This document shows positions 1 through 7,766 of a stretch of DNA of 64,000 bases, in pieces. The DNA comes from DAISJM01 sp036821485 (GTDB lineage: Bacteria; Verrucomicrobiota; Kiritimatiellia; CAIQIC01; JAGNIJ01), in assembly GCA_036821485.1 (NCBI GenBank), contig DAISJM010000002.1, positions 112,721-176,720 on the forward strand, written 5' to 3'. Each line of letters begins with the position of its first letter. Position 1 is the first letter of the stretch. The notes under the pieces were generated by a model. The model made no database searches, was not told where the DNA came from, and saw nothing but the letters and a program-made list of their open reading frames with translations. Both the position numbers and the translations under genes were made by a program.

Positions 1-1608
1 CAGATTGTACCGCCCCGGCGATATGATGTTGTTGGGGTCCAGCACCTTCTTCAGTTCGCGGACGGTCTTCCAGAAGCTGTCGCCTGCCGTCACAATCGAC
101 GACATTGACTGCGGCCCCACGCGGTACGGGATGAATCCCTGCCGGATGAAGTCCTCTGTCAGCTCATCGTTACATGCATGCGCCGCGGCGATGCGACTGG
201 GCTCGTTGCGATCGAATGCCAGGTTGATCACACACTCGAGCGATTTGCCGTCGATCATGTTCAGCGTGACATAGGGCGTGAAGTTGTATTTGCGGAATAC
301 CCGCTCCGTGTGCTCCATCGCCTTGCGTGTAATCTCGCCGTCCGCGGGCAGGAACGGCACACAATAGAGCATGCCGCAACGCCCCTGGTCCGGATTCAGG
401 CCGGGCACCGCCGGCACCTCGCCCAAGGGCCAGTACACGCTGTCCATCGCGGCGTCACTCGGCACGCCCTTGGCCATTCCATAGAGCGGCTCCACCGCCG
501 CAAGCAACGCCTGCTTGCGCCGGAACCAGGCGAAACGCGAGAGCTTGCCGCACACCGATTTGCCAAGTTTGAGCAAACCGTCCGTCATGAACATCACGCG
601 CGCTTTACCACGCAAGGCGCGCCGGATTTCGCTCCGCGCCGCCGCCAGTTGCCCGCGCGTTCCGAGCATGCCGCCCACCGCGCTCCACGGGCCAAAACCC
701 TCCTGCTCCAGAATCTTCCCCGCCAGCACGCGCAGACTGCCGTCGTCGCTTCCGTACTCCGCGCGCAGCCGGCGGTAGATCTGCGGCGCCATCGCAATCT
801 GCGTCCGCTCGCGATTCGCAATGTGCACGACGGTGCGCAGAATGTCGCGTCGCCGCAGGTCCGCAAACGCGTCCACCATCGCGGCAAGCTGATCCTCCTC
901 GTGGATACGCGCGACTACCGCCATGTGCGCCTCGCACTGCGGGATCAGGTCCACCGCGGCCGCCGTCACCACTCCGAAGTTGGACTGCTGGAACAACCCG
1001 TCCAGCGACGGGCCCACGCCGTATTTGTAGAGGTAGGTGGTTTTCGCATCGGCGAAGTGACCGAAGCCGGTCCGCAGAAGCTGTCCGTTGCCGAGCACAA
1101 CCTCGAGGCCCGACAACGCCTCCGCGCGCGACGAGAAATAGCCGATGCCGCGCTCCAGCGCATTGCCGATCAGGCTCGTGCTCAACGCAGATCCGGTCAC
1201 GTTGAACATGAGCGGTAGTTTCTGTTCCTGCAGATGCTCATAGAGTTGCCGCTGCGTCACGCCCGGCTCAACCAACGCATAGTGGCCCGGCACGTTGACC
1301 TCGCGAATGCGATTCATACGGCCGAGATCTACAATCACCACGTCATCAAATACCGGCAAGCGTGAGCCGAGCCCCCAGTTGCAGCCGCAACTGATGGGAT
1401 GAAGGGGAACCTTGTGCGCGTTCGCGATGCGAACCACGTCTTGCACATCCTGTGTCGTCCCCGGTCGAAGCACGGCAGGAATCGATCGCTTCAGGCCGCT
1501 GACATTCCCCATGTACGCGGCAAGCGATGCGGCATCCGCGTAGACGTTATGCTCGCCGAGCAGGCGTACCCATTCCTGGAGAGCGCTGGAAAGATGTCCT
1601 CGTTGCAC
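1..1608 (-). CDS. VAO/PCMH-type FAD-linked oxidoreductase (C-terminus cut by window edge)
   Basis: This frame is open on the minus strand to base 1 and encodes about 536 residues. Around residues 70-100 there is a PCMH-type FAD-binding stretch containing SCGCNWGLGSR followed by VFDDVVIVDLGRMN. The last visible residues are LDPNNIISPGRYNL, the C-terminal signature of vanillyl-alcohol oxidase/4-cresol dehydrogenase-like flavoproteins. The family oxidises small aromatic or hydroxy substrates with FAD; the substrate here is unknown. The only start codon downstream of the in-frame stop at 1693-1695 that gives a full FAD domain is GTG at 1608, and it lacks a clear Shine-Dalgarno site. The upstream codons run into a GTAGGG-type repeat, so a disrupted 5' end is possible. 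Family assignment is firm; start and substrate are not. Confidence 0.8.
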   Translation of the reverse strand, partial: MQRGHLSSALQEWVRLLGEHNVYADAASLAAYMGNVSGLKRSIPAVLRPGTTQDVQDVVRIANAHKVPLHPISCGCNWGLGSRLPVFDDVVIVDLGRMNRIREVNVPGHYALVEPGVTQRQLYEHLQEQKLPLMFNVTGSALSTSLIGNALERGIGYFSSRAEALSGLEVVLGNGQLLRTGFGHFADAKTTYLYKYGVGPSLDGLFQQSNFGVVTAAAVDLIPQCEAHMAVVARIHEEDQLAAMVDAFADLRRRDILRTVVHIANRERTQIAMAPQIYRRLRAEYGSDDGSLRVLAGKILEQEGFGPWSAVGGMLGTRGQLAAARSEIRRALRGKARVMFMTDGLLKLGKSVCGKLSRFAWFRRKQALLAAVEPLYGMAKGVPSDAAMDSVYWPLGEVPAVPGLNPDQGRCGMLYCVPFLPADGEITRKAMEHTERVFRKYNFTPYVTLNMIDGKSLECVINLAFDRNEPSRIAAAHACNDELTEDFIRQGFIPYRVGPQSMSSIVTAGDSFWKTVRELKKVLDPNNIISPGRYNL

Positions 1609-1665
1609 GCGAAAAGGGTTCCAAACGGCCCGAAGCGTGTCGAGCCAAACTTTGCGGACATCGAG

Positions 1666-1730
1666 GTAGGGCGAACCCTCCGGGTGAGCCGCTTATCCCA
1701 ATCCGCTCGGTCGGGGCTCCTCGCCCCACC
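1666..1730. repeat. GTAGGG-type intergenic repeat with GC-rich hairpin
   Basis: Bases 1666-1692 read GTAGGGCGAACCCTCCGGGT followed by GAGCCGC, closely resembling the copy at 28509-28538. It is followed by a small hairpin GGGGC-TCCTC-GCCCC at 1713-1727. The pair lies between the flavin oxidase and the divergent membrane-protein gene. I interpret it as one member of a dispersed intergenic repeat family; its role is unknown. Confidence 0.55.
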
Positions 1731-1811
1731 TTCCCCCGGATCGGTGCCGGATTGTATTTCCCATGAACTACTATACGTTCTTGGTGTCGAATCCTCACAG
1801 AAGGAGCCATC

Positions 1812-2336
1812 GTGGACATTGCCGCCCATGTACTTTACGGCGTTACGGTTTGCAGCCGCGCGGGGCTTGCGGGCGGGCGTGGCGGCACGCGTGGCATCCG
1901 CATGTGGCGGGAACCCACGGTCTGGTGGGCTGCGTTCTTTGGCCTGCTGCCGGACATGGCCTCAATGTGGATACCCTTCATCGTGCACGCTATTTCAGGC
2001 GCGCCGGGGAATTTCTTCCACTATTTCGATGGCCACTGGCTGGTCGTCTACCGCCTGTTTCACAGCCTCGTGATGTCGCTGGGCGTGGCGGCCATCGTCT
2101 GGGTCTGGCGCCGGCCCTTCTTCGCGGCAACCCTCGCATGGCCGCTGCACGTGGTGATGGACTCGGTCTCGCACTCCACGGGGAAGTTCCAGACGCTGCT
2201 GTTCTATCCGTTCAGTGAATGGGGCATCAACGGCATCGCCTGGTGGCGACACCCCAACTTCGTTCTGAGCTACTGGCTCGCCCTCACCGCCATCTGGCTC
2301 GCGCTGTTCCTCTGGCGCCGGATGAAGTCGGCGTAG
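1812..2336 (+). CDS. Small integral membrane protein, YdjM/DUF457-like
   Basis: A 174-residue protein with about four hydrophobic segments. It begins MDIAAHVLYG, resembling the M-D-x-x-x-H start of the YdjM/DUF457 group (inner-membrane proteins called 'metal-dependent hydrolase'). It also has HSLVMS near residue 84 and WPLHVVMDSVSHS near residue 110, which would place histidines and an aspartate at the membrane face. The start is GTG at 1812, chosen because AAGGAG lies at 1801-1806 with ideal spacing. No enzymatic activity has been established for this family to my knowledge. The gene stands alone between a divergent and a convergent neighbour. Confidence 0.6.
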   Translation: MDIAAHVLYGVTVCSRAGLAGGRGGTRGIRMWREPTVWWAAFFGLLPDMASMWIPFIVHAISGAPGNFFHYFDGHWLVVYRLFHSLVMSLGVAAIVWVWRRPFFAATLAWPLHVVMDSVSHSTGKFQTLLFYPFSEWGINGIAWWRHPNFVLSYWLALTAIWLALFLWRRMKSA

Positions 2337-2362
2337 CGGCGGATCTGCAAGCAGGTCCGACT

Positions 2363-3526
2363 CTACGCAATCGCTGCTTCGGGACGGTCAAGTATGGGGA
2401 AGCGGATGCTGACCAGGGTGCCGACCGCGGGGCGGCTTTGAAGATGGATCGTGCCTCGGTGGCCTTCGATGACTTTCTTCGTGATAAACAATCCAAGCCC
2501 CGTGCCGTTGAACTTCTTGGTGGTGAAGAACGGGTCGAACGCATGCTGTATCTGTTCCTGGCTCATGCCGCAGCCGTTGTCCGCCACCTGCACCTCCGCC
2601 AGGTCCCCTCGTATCTCGCACGAGACACGCACAAACCCGCACTGCTCGGGAGATGCCTCGATGGCATTAACCACCACGTTCTGGATGGCGCGCACAATCT
2701 GAAGCTGGTCAGCGGCAATTGCGGACAGCCCGCACGCTGACGAGAACTCGAGCCGCACCCCTCTCTTCACGGCCTGCGGATCCACGGTTTGAATCACATC
2801 ACGCACCAGTTCACCGATCGGCACCGGCTGCATCCGCTGCGGGTCCTTGCGGCTCAGGCTGAGCCACATATCCGTCATCTCCTTGCAGCGCAGCGCGCTC
2901 TTCTCGATCATCTCGAGATACTCGGCCGTCTCGGACCAGCGATCCCCCATCTGTTCCCGGCAGGATCGCAGCTCATCGGCCAGCAATTCCACGTAGCCCA
3001 TCACGGCTGTCAGCGGGCTGCGCAGATCGTGCACCAGCTCGGCGGACTTTTGCCCCAGTTCGGCCATGCTCTGCTTGCCGGCCAACTCCTCCGTGAGCTG
3101 TTCGTTCAACAGCTTCAGATCCTTCTCCGTCCGCCAGCGCCGCCGCTCCAATCGTGTCCGCCGAACGTTGCGACCGATGACCTCTTCCATCTCGCGCGCG
3201 TCGAATGGTTTCTTGAGATAATCGTTCGCGCCGAGGCGAATCGCCTCCTGCGCCGTCTCGAGCGAACCAAAGCCCGTGAGCATGATCACCGACACGTTGG
3301 GATCGATGGAGCGGATATCACGCAGGCCCTCAATGCCGGTTTTCACCGGCATGCGAATATCCATGATGATGGCATCCGGCTCGTGTTGCTCGAGCATCTG
3401 GATGCCCCAGTCCACGGAGTCGGCGCAGAGCACGTTGTACTGGTTCTTCAGAAGAATGCGCAGGCTCTCACGGGGCCCGCGCTCGTCGTCGATCACCAGG
3501 ATCTTCGGCTGCTCTGCATTGGCCAT
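2363..3526 (-). CDS. REC-histidine kinase (N-terminal receiver fused to kinase core)
   Basis: A cytoplasmic 387-residue protein with no membrane segment. Residues 1-120 form a receiver domain (acidic DD13-14, phosphoacceptor D56 in MDIRMP, K105/K106 before P107). A coiled-coil linker (about 120-155) leads to a HisKA domain with phosphoacceptor H166 in VHDLRSPL, which carries D where many kinases have E. The HATPase domain shows N287 (N-box), DNGCGM at 316-321, FDPFFTTK and GTGLGL at 341-346. An orphan response domain feeding a kinase suggests it relays a signal from another sensor. It starts 9 bp after the porin gene stop, with TAGGAG as Shine-Dalgarno overlapping that stop codon, so the two genes are very likely co-transcribed. 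Confidence 0.88.
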   Translation of the reverse strand: MANAEQPKILVIDDERGPRESLRILLKNQYNVLCADSVDWGIQMLEQHEPDAIIMDIRMPVKTGIEGLRDIRSIDPNVSVIMLTGFGSLETAQEAIRLGANDYLKKPFDAREMEEVIGRNVRRTRLERRRWRTEKDLKLLNEQLTEELAGKQSMAELGQKSAELVHDLRSPLTAVMGYVELLADELRSCREQMGDRWSETAEYLEMIEKSALRCKEMTDMWLSLSRKDPQRMQPVPIGELVRDVIQTVDPQAVKRGVRLEFSSACGLSAIAADQLQIVRAIQNVVVNAIEASPEQCGFVRVSCEIRGDLAEVQVADNGCGMSQEQIQHAFDPFFTTKKFNGTGLGLFITKKVIEGHRGTIHLQSRPAVGTLVSIRFPILDRPEAAIA

Positions 3527-3535
3527 GACACTCTC

Positions 3536-4813
3536 CTAGAACGTATACGTATACGACAGGTTGAACAGCTGCGAACTGAGATCGTAGCTGCCCACGTACG
3601 CCGGGTTGACGTTCACATCGATATCCCGCTCGTCAAAGATCGAATACGCATAGCCCACGTCGAAGGTGTGCTTGCCGTGCGTGTAGCCCGCCCCGACGCT
3701 CAACACGTGCCGGTCGGCGTCCGGCAGCGTCGGTGCCAAGGTCTCATCCGGGATCGGGCTCTCGATGAACATGTACCCCGCGCGCAGGGTGACGGCCTTC
3801 GTCACACCCCAATCGGCGCCGAAGCCGAAGGTCCAGCTGTCGTCCCAATCCTGGACATATTCGGTCTGGGGCAGCAGCGCCGTATCCCGGCCTGCATCGA
3901 ACTTGAGTGTGTCGTACTGCGAGAATTCGATCCACTCCACATCTGCTTCGAGCCAGAGCGACTCACCGACCTTGAACGCGTAGCCGAGGGCGGCGATCGC
4001 GGGGAAAGTGATCTCCGTGCCAAAGCTGCTGCTGGAGCGAATGAAGGACAGCGCCGCCGGAATCTGGTCGGCGGGAATGTTGTCCACCCGGAAGTCGCCA
4101 TCGTAGTCCACCGTCACTGCGGAACGATAGGTCGCCGCCAGCCGCTGGCTCTTGGTGATCTCCCACGTCACGCCGATGTTGCCCCCCAGCCCCTCTCCGG
4201 TCGATTCGATCTCCGCTTCGCCATCACGAACCGGTGCTCCAACCACCGCGCTCCACGGATAGACCTGCTGCATGTTGAAGGTCGAACTATAGAGGTCGGC
4301 ACCAATGCCGATCAGGATCTTGTCGCCCAACTTGGCGGCGAAACTGGGGTTCAGGTTAACCACGCTCAGCTCCGCAAGGTAGGGAGCAAGGTAGCGCATG
4401 GATCCCGACTCGGACCACTCGGTCGACTGGCCGAAGGGAACAGAGAGGCCGAAGCCGGCAGCGAACCGGCCTTCTTCGCCCAGCGGCAGGCCAAAGTAGA
4501 GCGCCGGCAGCACCTTCAGGTTGTTCTCCGTCGTCTCGCTGAATCCGAGCACGGAGTTGAAATCAGATTTCGCGTAAACGAACGTCGCGCCGACTTCGGC
4601 CTCGACGCCCTCGAGATACATCAGGTTCGCGGGATTGTGTTCAACAGCCGTGGCGTTCTCCACTATGGCAATCTTGCCCCCGGGCCGTCCCAACGCCTGC
4701 GCATCTTCCGGCGGATTCCGGAACCCGCTGCCCGGCGCCGCAACCGCCGCAGCCAGCAGAATAACCACCACGCTCACAACCCTCTTCGCGCAGACACATG
4801 TCACGTCTTTCAT
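3536..4813 (-). CDS. FadL/OMPP1-type outer-membrane transport porin
   Basis: A 425-residue protein with a signal peptide (MKDVTCVCAKRVVSVVVILL then AAAVAAPG). The mature N-terminus GFRNPPEDAQALGRPGGKIA followed by NATAVEHNPANLMYLEG matches the plug region of FadL/TodX proteins, which admit hydrophobic compounds through the outer membrane. The rest has alternating amphipathic strands and ends LSYTYTF with a terminal phenylalanine, as expected for a BAM substrate. The frame is open 90 codons further upstream, but ATG at 4813 has GGAGGAG immediately before it and yields the signal peptide, so it is preferred. Its coupling to the REC-histidine kinase gene suggests a substrate-responsive function; the ligand is unknown. 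Confidence 0.85.
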   Translation of the reverse strand: MKDVTCVCAKRVVSVVVILLAAAVAAPGSGFRNPPEDAQALGRPGGKIAIVENATAVEHNPANLMYLEGVEAEVGATFVYAKSDFNSVLGFSETTENNLKVLPALYFGLPLGEEGRFAAGFGLSVPFGQSTEWSESGSMRYLAPYLAELSVVNLNPSFAAKLGDKILIGIGADLYSSTFNMQQVYPWSAVVGAPVRDGEAEIESTGEGLGGNIGVTWEITKSQRLAATYRSAVTVDYDGDFRVDNIPADQIPAALSFIRSSSSFGTEITFPAIAALGYAFKVGESLWLEADVEWIEFSQYDTLKFDAGRDTALLPQTEYVQDWDDSWTFGFGADWGVTKAVTLRAGYMFIESPIPDETLAPTLPDADRHVLSVGAGYTHGKHTFDVGYAYSIFDERDIDVNVNPAYVGSYDLSSQLFNLSYTYTF

Positions 4814-4902
4814 TCTACTCCTCCGTGAATTCACCAGTCCGGCGGGAGAGTACGCAACCGATGCTCCTGGCGACTGTTTGTTTAGCAGGCTTCGTGCCAA
4901 TC

Positions 4903-4940
4903 GTAGGATGCCATCCTGTTGTAGGGGTCCCCCTACGAAC
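4903..4940. repeat. Paired GTAGG hairpins between methyltransferase and porin genes
   Basis: Two short inverted repeats in tandem: AGGAT-GCC-ATCCT, then GTAGGGG-TC-CCCCTAC at 4921-4936. They sit in the 196-bp gap between the 3' end of the methyltransferase gene and the porin start. They resemble the GTAGGG elements at 1.67 and 28.3 kb and could act as a weak terminator. Apart from this nothing else is evident in the gap. Confidence 0.45.
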
Positions 4941-5009
4941 CGCAAGATGTGGGAACGCAATGCCCCTGCCGCAACGTCCAGCAAGGCGCCGGCGCACAGT
5001 TTTGAACGC

Positions 5010-6104
5010 TTATCCCTTGAGGCCCAGGATGATGCCGTGATCACGTACAAGCTGGCGACGAGTGACCGTCGCAAATCCCGCATCCTTCATCCATGTTTCG
5101 TATTCAGACCAAGTGTAGAGCATTCCCTCGCCGGTCGCGAGTGTCAGGAAATAGGGAGAACCCATCGCCGCGCTGAGCGGACCCCTCCGATCGTTCCGCT
5201 GCATCATGTTGAAGACCATGACCGCCCCACCCGGCGGCAACGCCTCAAAGGCCTTCCGCAGCAACGCCCGGTTCTTCGCCTCGGACCAGATCGTCATGAA
5301 ATGTGCAAAAAGTATGCAATCGACGCCCTTCGGAAACGGATCTTCGAAACAATCGCCCGCCACCGCATCCACCCGCCCATCCAACCCGGCCTTGGCGATG
5401 TTCGCACGCGCAATGGCTCCTACCGAAGCTGAGTCGAACACCGTGGCCTTGAGAGAAGGATATCGCTGCGCGAGTTCGATGACGTTGGTCCCGTTTCCGC
5501 CACCGACATCCAGCACGTGCGAGAACGCGCCAAAATCGACCGCTTCGACAAGAAGATGATTCGCCTGCGCTGAAATCCCTTCCATCGCCTGCTGGAAAAT
5601 CCTCTCCAATTCCGGGTACCCAGCCAATCGCTCGTAGAGCGTGCCGCCTTCCCCCGCAAATTCGGCCAAACCCACGTTCTTATTGGCTTTCAGAGCATCG
5701 ACAAAGGCATACAACGGGCGGTAGTTGATGAAATGCTGCCACGCAATGACCGGACAAATATTCCGTTGCTTGTCGCGATTCAGCAACTCGTTCGCCATGC
5801 GCGTGTTGGAATAGAGATCACCATTCTTTCGAACCAAACCGAGCGCCGTGCAACCCAGCAGAAGAATCCGCGCGGGTTTTTCATCAATGTGAAGCGCCGA
5901 GGAAACACCGGCCTGCGTAAGCGGCGCTCTGCGAGCCAGAAGCGTGAAGAGATCCAGTTGCACCGCCGCGCTCAGCGTCTGAAAGAAGATGTGACCACCC
6001 ATCACCAGGTAATACTTCTCAATCTGGCGACGAAAAACGCAGCACTCCAGAAAGCGCTGCCAGACAAGCTGCAAGGATGTGCGGAAAATCTTTCTCGGCG
6101 CCAT
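5010..6104 (-). CDS. SAM-dependent O-methyltransferase (COMT/ASMT-like)
   Basis: A 364-residue protein. Residues about 30-110 form a helical dimerisation domain (FFQTLSAAVQLDLFTLLA, then a winged-helix-like segment). The Rossmann domain has the SAM motif VLDVGGGNGTNVIEL, an acidic residue in ATVFDSASV and GDCFEDPFP. The C-terminus contains HFMTIWS, PPGGAVMVFNMM and DHGIILGLKG. This is the layout of caffeate/acetylserotonin O-methyltransferases and bacterial relatives in pigment or secondary metabolism. The substrate is unknown. The frame extends to a GTG at 6233, but ATG at 6104 has GGAG upstream and begins a normal N-terminus. It is the first gene of the minus-strand series leaving the putative origin region. 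Confidence 0.82.
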   Translation of the reverse strand: MAPRKIFRTSLQLVWQRFLECCVFRRQIEKYYLVMGGHIFFQTLSAAVQLDLFTLLARRAPLTQAGVSSALHIDEKPARILLLGCTALGLVRKNGDLYSNTRMANELLNRDKQRNICPVIAWQHFINYRPLYAFVDALKANKNVGLAEFAGEGGTLYERLAGYPELERIFQQAMEGISAQANHLLVEAVDFGAFSHVLDVGGGNGTNVIELAQRYPSLKATVFDSASVGAIARANIAKAGLDGRVDAVAGDCFEDPFPKGVDCILFAHFMTIWSEAKNRALLRKAFEALPPGGAVMVFNMMQRNDRRGPLSAAMGSPYFLTLATGEGMLYTWSEYETWMKDAGFATVTRRQLVRDHGIILGLKG

Positions 6105-6225
6105 CACTCGCTCCGATCGAAGCGGAACTCCGAACCTCCCCCGCCGCGACGCCGACTCCATCGCGTGCGCGATTACTCCACGTAACATCTTGGCCAGCAC
6201 GGCGATTGGCAAGCACAAACGTGTT

Positions 6226-6448
6226 CTATCCACAGAGTTATTAACAAGTTCGTGTGCATAACCAGAACGCGAAATGACCCCTCGCCCTCGTCCGCCACGA
6301 CCCTTTTTCTTGTTGCAAATACTTAGGGTTTCTGTTTTTCTGTATACAAATTTGTACGGGGCGGCGCTCTTTTTTCACTTCTGAGTGTACAGATTTGTTC
6401 ACAGCTTTGAACAGTTGCAGGGACTTATCAACAGGCTGTTGTGGATAA
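6226..6448. other. AT-rich intergenic region with DnaA-box-like cluster; candidate oriC
   Basis: The 408-bp gap 6105-6512 between divergent genes is visibly AT-richer than its surroundings. It holds an exact DnaA box TGTGGATAA (6440-6448, minus), TTATCAACA (6425-6433), CTATCCACA (6226-6234), and two weaker matches TTATTAACA (6238-6246) and TTGTTCACA (6395-6403). A T-rich stretch at 6303-6340 could be a DNA unwinding element. Two related 11-mers TACARATTTGT occur at 6345 and 6388, the first inside the palindrome TACAAATTTGTA. Flanking genes diverge. This is consistent with an origin of replication, but no dnaA, parA or rpmH gene is nearby, so the assignment is tentative. Confidence 0.4.
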
Positions 6449-6512
6449 TGTGCGGTGGCACTGGCAGAGCGGACGGCGCAGAGACTGGGCACAAGGAAGG
6501 ATCTGACTCAGG

Positions 6513-7766
6513 ATGGCGTTCCTAGCCAGACAGAACAGGGTGGTCGTGACCGGCGTTGGCATTCTTGCCGCGAACGGAATCGGAAAATCGCTCTTCTGGA
6601 AAACACTTCTCGCGAGCCAAAGCGGCATCGGCCTCATCACCCTCTTCGACAGTTCCAACACGCCCTGCAAGATTGCCGGCGAAATCAAGAACTTCGACGC
6701 CGCGAAATACATCGACCGCCATATGAAGCCCAATCGCATGGGCCGCTTCACCCAACTCGCTCTGGTGGCCACCCAGATGGCGATTGAGGACGCCGGTTAC
6801 GATTTGGAAACCCTCCGCCCGATCCAGAACCTGCCGCTCGTTCTCGGCGTCAGCACCAGCGCCGTGGATATCCTCGAAAATCACGTGCGCCAGATCGAAA
6901 AACGAGGCGCGGACAACGGCATCCCCTACAGCACCTACGCCTTCATGCCGCACGCCGCCGTCAGTACGATCACCACCTGCCTCGGCCTGAACACCTATCC
7001 CGTCACCATCTCCACCGCGTGTGCCGCGGGACTGGATGCCGTATCCATGGCCTATTCGATGATCCGCTCCGGCAGGGCCGACGTGGCAATTGCCGGCGGC
7101 GCCGATGCCCCCATCACCCGGACAGGCTTCACCAGTTTCGCAGCAGCCGGCTTGGTTTCAACGCGCGATCTGGACCCCTCCCGCGCCAGCCGCCCATTCG
7201 ACCTGGACCGCGATTCCGGCGTCATCTCGGAAGGCTCCGGCGTCGTGATCCTCGAGAATCTGACCCACGCCCTGTCGCGCGGCGTCGACCCCTATCTCGA
7301 GGTCACCGGCTACGGCATGAATACCGACGCACATGCCGACCTGCCGGGCTGCGGCCTTGATGAGACCATGCGGATGGCTCTCGCCAACGCCGGGCGCCGG
7401 CCCGAAGATGTGGACTATATCTGCGCGCACGGTCCTGGACATCCTGTTCTCGACCGCATCGAAACCGAGATGATCAAGAAGACACTCGGCAAGCGCGCGT
7501 ACGATATCCCCGTATCCTCCATCAAAGGCGTGACCGGCAATCCCCTCGCCGCCGCCGGTCCGATGCAGTTGGTTACCTGCGCCCTCGCGTTCCAGAACGG
7601 CATCGTCCCTCCCACGGCCAACTGCGAAAAATCCGACCCCGATTGCGATCTCGACTACGTGACCGGCAAGCCGCGAAAAGCCCATCTGGAATGCGCAATG
7701 ATCAACAGCCATGGGCTCGGCGGCCGGAACTGTTCGCTCGTGGTACAGCGCGTAATCACGGCATGA
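6513..7766 (+). CDS. Beta-ketoacyl-ACP synthase (FabF-like) with Cys-His-Asn active site
   Basis: A 417-residue thiolase-fold protein, normal length for KAS I/II. The nucleophile is C170 in STACAAGLDA, the first active-site histidine is H306 in CAHGPGHPV, and the conserved lysine is K338. The position of the second FabF histidine (usually in the GH of KSxxGH) is N343 in IKGVTGNPLAAAGP, giving a Cys-His-Asn triad like FabH enzymes. The GFTSFAAAGLVS and FDLDRDSGVISEGSG segments are otherwise typical. It may use an unusual starter or act in a specialised lipid or polyketide pathway, but no ACP or reductase gene is adjacent. It heads an operon with two sensor kinases; its stop overlaps the next start as ATGA. 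AAGGAAGG at 6493-6500 supports the ATG. Confidence 0.82.
   Translation: MAFLARQNRVVVTGVGILAANGIGKSLFWKTLLASQSGIGLITLFDSSNTPCKIAGEIKNFDAAKYIDRHMKPNRMGRFTQLALVATQMAIEDAGYDLETLRPIQNLPLVLGVSTSAVDILENHVRQIEKRGADNGIPYSTYAFMPHAAVSTITTCLGLNTYPVTISTACAAGLDAVSMAYSMIRSGRADVAIAGGADAPITRTGFTSFAAAGLVSTRDLDPSRASRPFDLDRDSGVISEGSGVVILENLTHALSRGVDPYLEVTGYGMNTDAHADLPGCGLDETMRMALANAGRRPEDVDYICAHGPGHPVLDRIETEMIKKTLGKRAYDIPVSSIKGVTGNPLAAAGPMQLVTCALAFQNGIVPPTANCEKSDPDCDLDYVTGKPRKAHLECAMINSHGLGGRNCSLVVQRVITA

Noticed and set aside
178..1218. 346-codon plus-strand frame near the left edge
   Set aside because: The minus strand here encodes a VAO-type flavoprotein with clear motifs; the plus translation is an antisense artefact.
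2789..4828. 679-codon plus-strand frame opposite the REC-kinase and porin genes
   Set aside because: The minus strand encodes two recognisable proteins here; the plus translation is H/R-rich with no family resemblance.
4814..5083. N-terminal extension of the FadL-like protein
   Set aside because: The extra 90 codons encode an unlikely sequence and cover an intergenic hairpin; the internal ATG has GGAGGAG and a signal peptide.
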